Of a stretch of 41,071 bases of DNA, positions 40,601 to 41,071 are shown piece after piece. The position numbers were made by a program, and so were the translations under genes. Source of the DNA: Paraburkholderia sp. (GTDB taxonomy: Bacteria; Pseudomonadota; Gammaproteobacteria; Burkholderiales; Burkholderiaceae); contig JAITTX010000488.1 in NCBI GenBank assembly GCA_031286755.1, forward strand, positions 1 through 41,071, written 5' to 3'. Each line of letters opens with the position of its first letter. Within the stretch, counting starts at the first letter, position 1. Below the pieces are notes generated by a model. The model was given only the letters and a program-made list of their open reading frames with translations, made no database searches and had not been told where the DNA came from.

Positions 40601-41071
40601 ATGAGCACACCCTCAAGCCTGACCCTCGAAGGCAAACTCCGGCGCGACGCCGGAATCGTAGGGCTACTGTTTGCCAGCACGACCAGCATGATCGGCTCGG
40701 GCTGGCTGTTCGGCGCGTATCACGCCTCCCGCATCGCAGGGCCGTACAGCATCGGCAGCTGGATACTGGGCGCCATCATCATCATGTTGATTGCGCTGTG
40801 CTTTGCCGAGCTGGCCGCGCTCTTTCCACGCAGCGGCGCGCTGGTCCACATGAGCCACGCCAGCCACGGCGAAGGGCTCGGCCGCATCTGGTGCTGGCTG
40901 CTGTTTCTGGCCTATGTGCCGGTGCCCGCGGTCGAAGCGGAGGCGATCGTCACCTACGCCAACAACTATTTGCCGTGGTTCATCCGCCCCGGGAGCTCCG
41001 GGCTGCTCACATTGACGGGGTTTATCGCCTGCGCCGTGCTGCTCGGTGTCATGGCGCTCCTGAACCTGATG
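40601..41071 (+). CDS. APC-family amino-acid permease, truncated by the window edge
   Basis: The first 157 codons are present behind a strong AAGGAG, and the gene runs off the right edge. The protein begins with a short cytoplasmic tail (SSLTLEGKLRRDAG). Transmembrane segments with the APC signature follow: IVGLLFASTTSMIGSGWLFG in helix 1, with the unwound substrate-binding G-S-G, and ALCFAELAALFPRSGA in helix 2-3. At least four spans are visible. The substrate cannot be told from this part. Confidence 0.9.
   Translation, partial: MSTPSSLTLEGKLRRDAGIVGLLFASTTSMIGSGWLFGAYHASRIAGPYSIGSWILGAIIIMLIALCFAELAALFPRSGALVHMSHASHGEGLGRIWCWLLFLAYVPVPAVEAEAIVTYANNYLPWFIRPGSSGLLTLTGFIACAVLLGVMALLNLM

Overview
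The window is high-GC DNA (roughly 65 percent by eye) with the gene content of a betaproteobacterium of the Burkholderiaceae (Burkholderia, Paraburkholderia or Caballeronia type). The evidence is a canonical Burkholderia-style type VI secretion locus, a glucarate catabolic operon, an H-NS-family protein and several small proteins typical of that family. Genus and species cannot be fixed from the sequence alone. No rRNA, tRNA, CRISPR array, prophage or insertion sequence was seen.

Region 1 (1-16253) is a near-complete type VI secretion system (T6SS). At the left edge the last codons of a gene (probably tssM) run into tagF and an OmpA-like gene on the plus strand. These converge on a long minus-strand operon, read right to left: TPR lipoprotein - tssB - tssC - hcp - tssE - tssF - tssG - clpV - tssA. 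A third plus-strand block, tssJ-tssK-tssL, diverges from it. The 359-bp divergent region (12965-13323) holds two candidate promoters on opposite strands that share one -10 element, plus two hairpins. Together these genes supply the membrane complex (TssJLM), baseplate (TssAEFGK), sheath (TssBC), inner tube (Hcp) and recycling ATPase (ClpV). No vgrG, PAAR or effector gene is in the window.

Region 2 (16254-20521) is a loose set of envelope and stress-type genes: a DUF4142 exported protein preceded by striking inverted repeats, a TMEM175-like channel, a cytochrome b561, an unrecognised lipoprotein and a short H-NS-family protein that lacks the usual DNA-binding motif.

Region 3 (20522-26326) is a D-glucarate catabolic operon on the minus strand (MFS transporter - gudD - kdgD) with its FCD-type GntR regulator. 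A HigBA-like toxin-antitoxin pair of lower GC sits between regulator and operon. Similar 13-bp operator-like palindromes sit on the operon promoter and on the regulator's own promoter, so the regulon can be read from sequence.

Region 4 (26327-32664) is a respiratory cluster: a diheme cytochrome c, a triheme cytochrome c, a B-type (ba3-like) heme-copper oxidase (small subunit, subunit II with CuA, subunit I), another diheme cytochrome c with a membrane anchor, and a cupin. Seven c-type heme motifs surround one oxidase, and no dehydrogenase flavin or quinoprotein subunit is present.

Region 5 (32690-41071) holds a Cache-GGDEF diguanylate cyclase overlapping tail to tail with a diheme cytochrome c peroxidase, a secreted acid phosphatase/phospholipase-C-like enzyme, a small exported protein, a DUF302 protein, an M23 endopeptidase and the start of an APC amino-acid permease that runs off the right edge.
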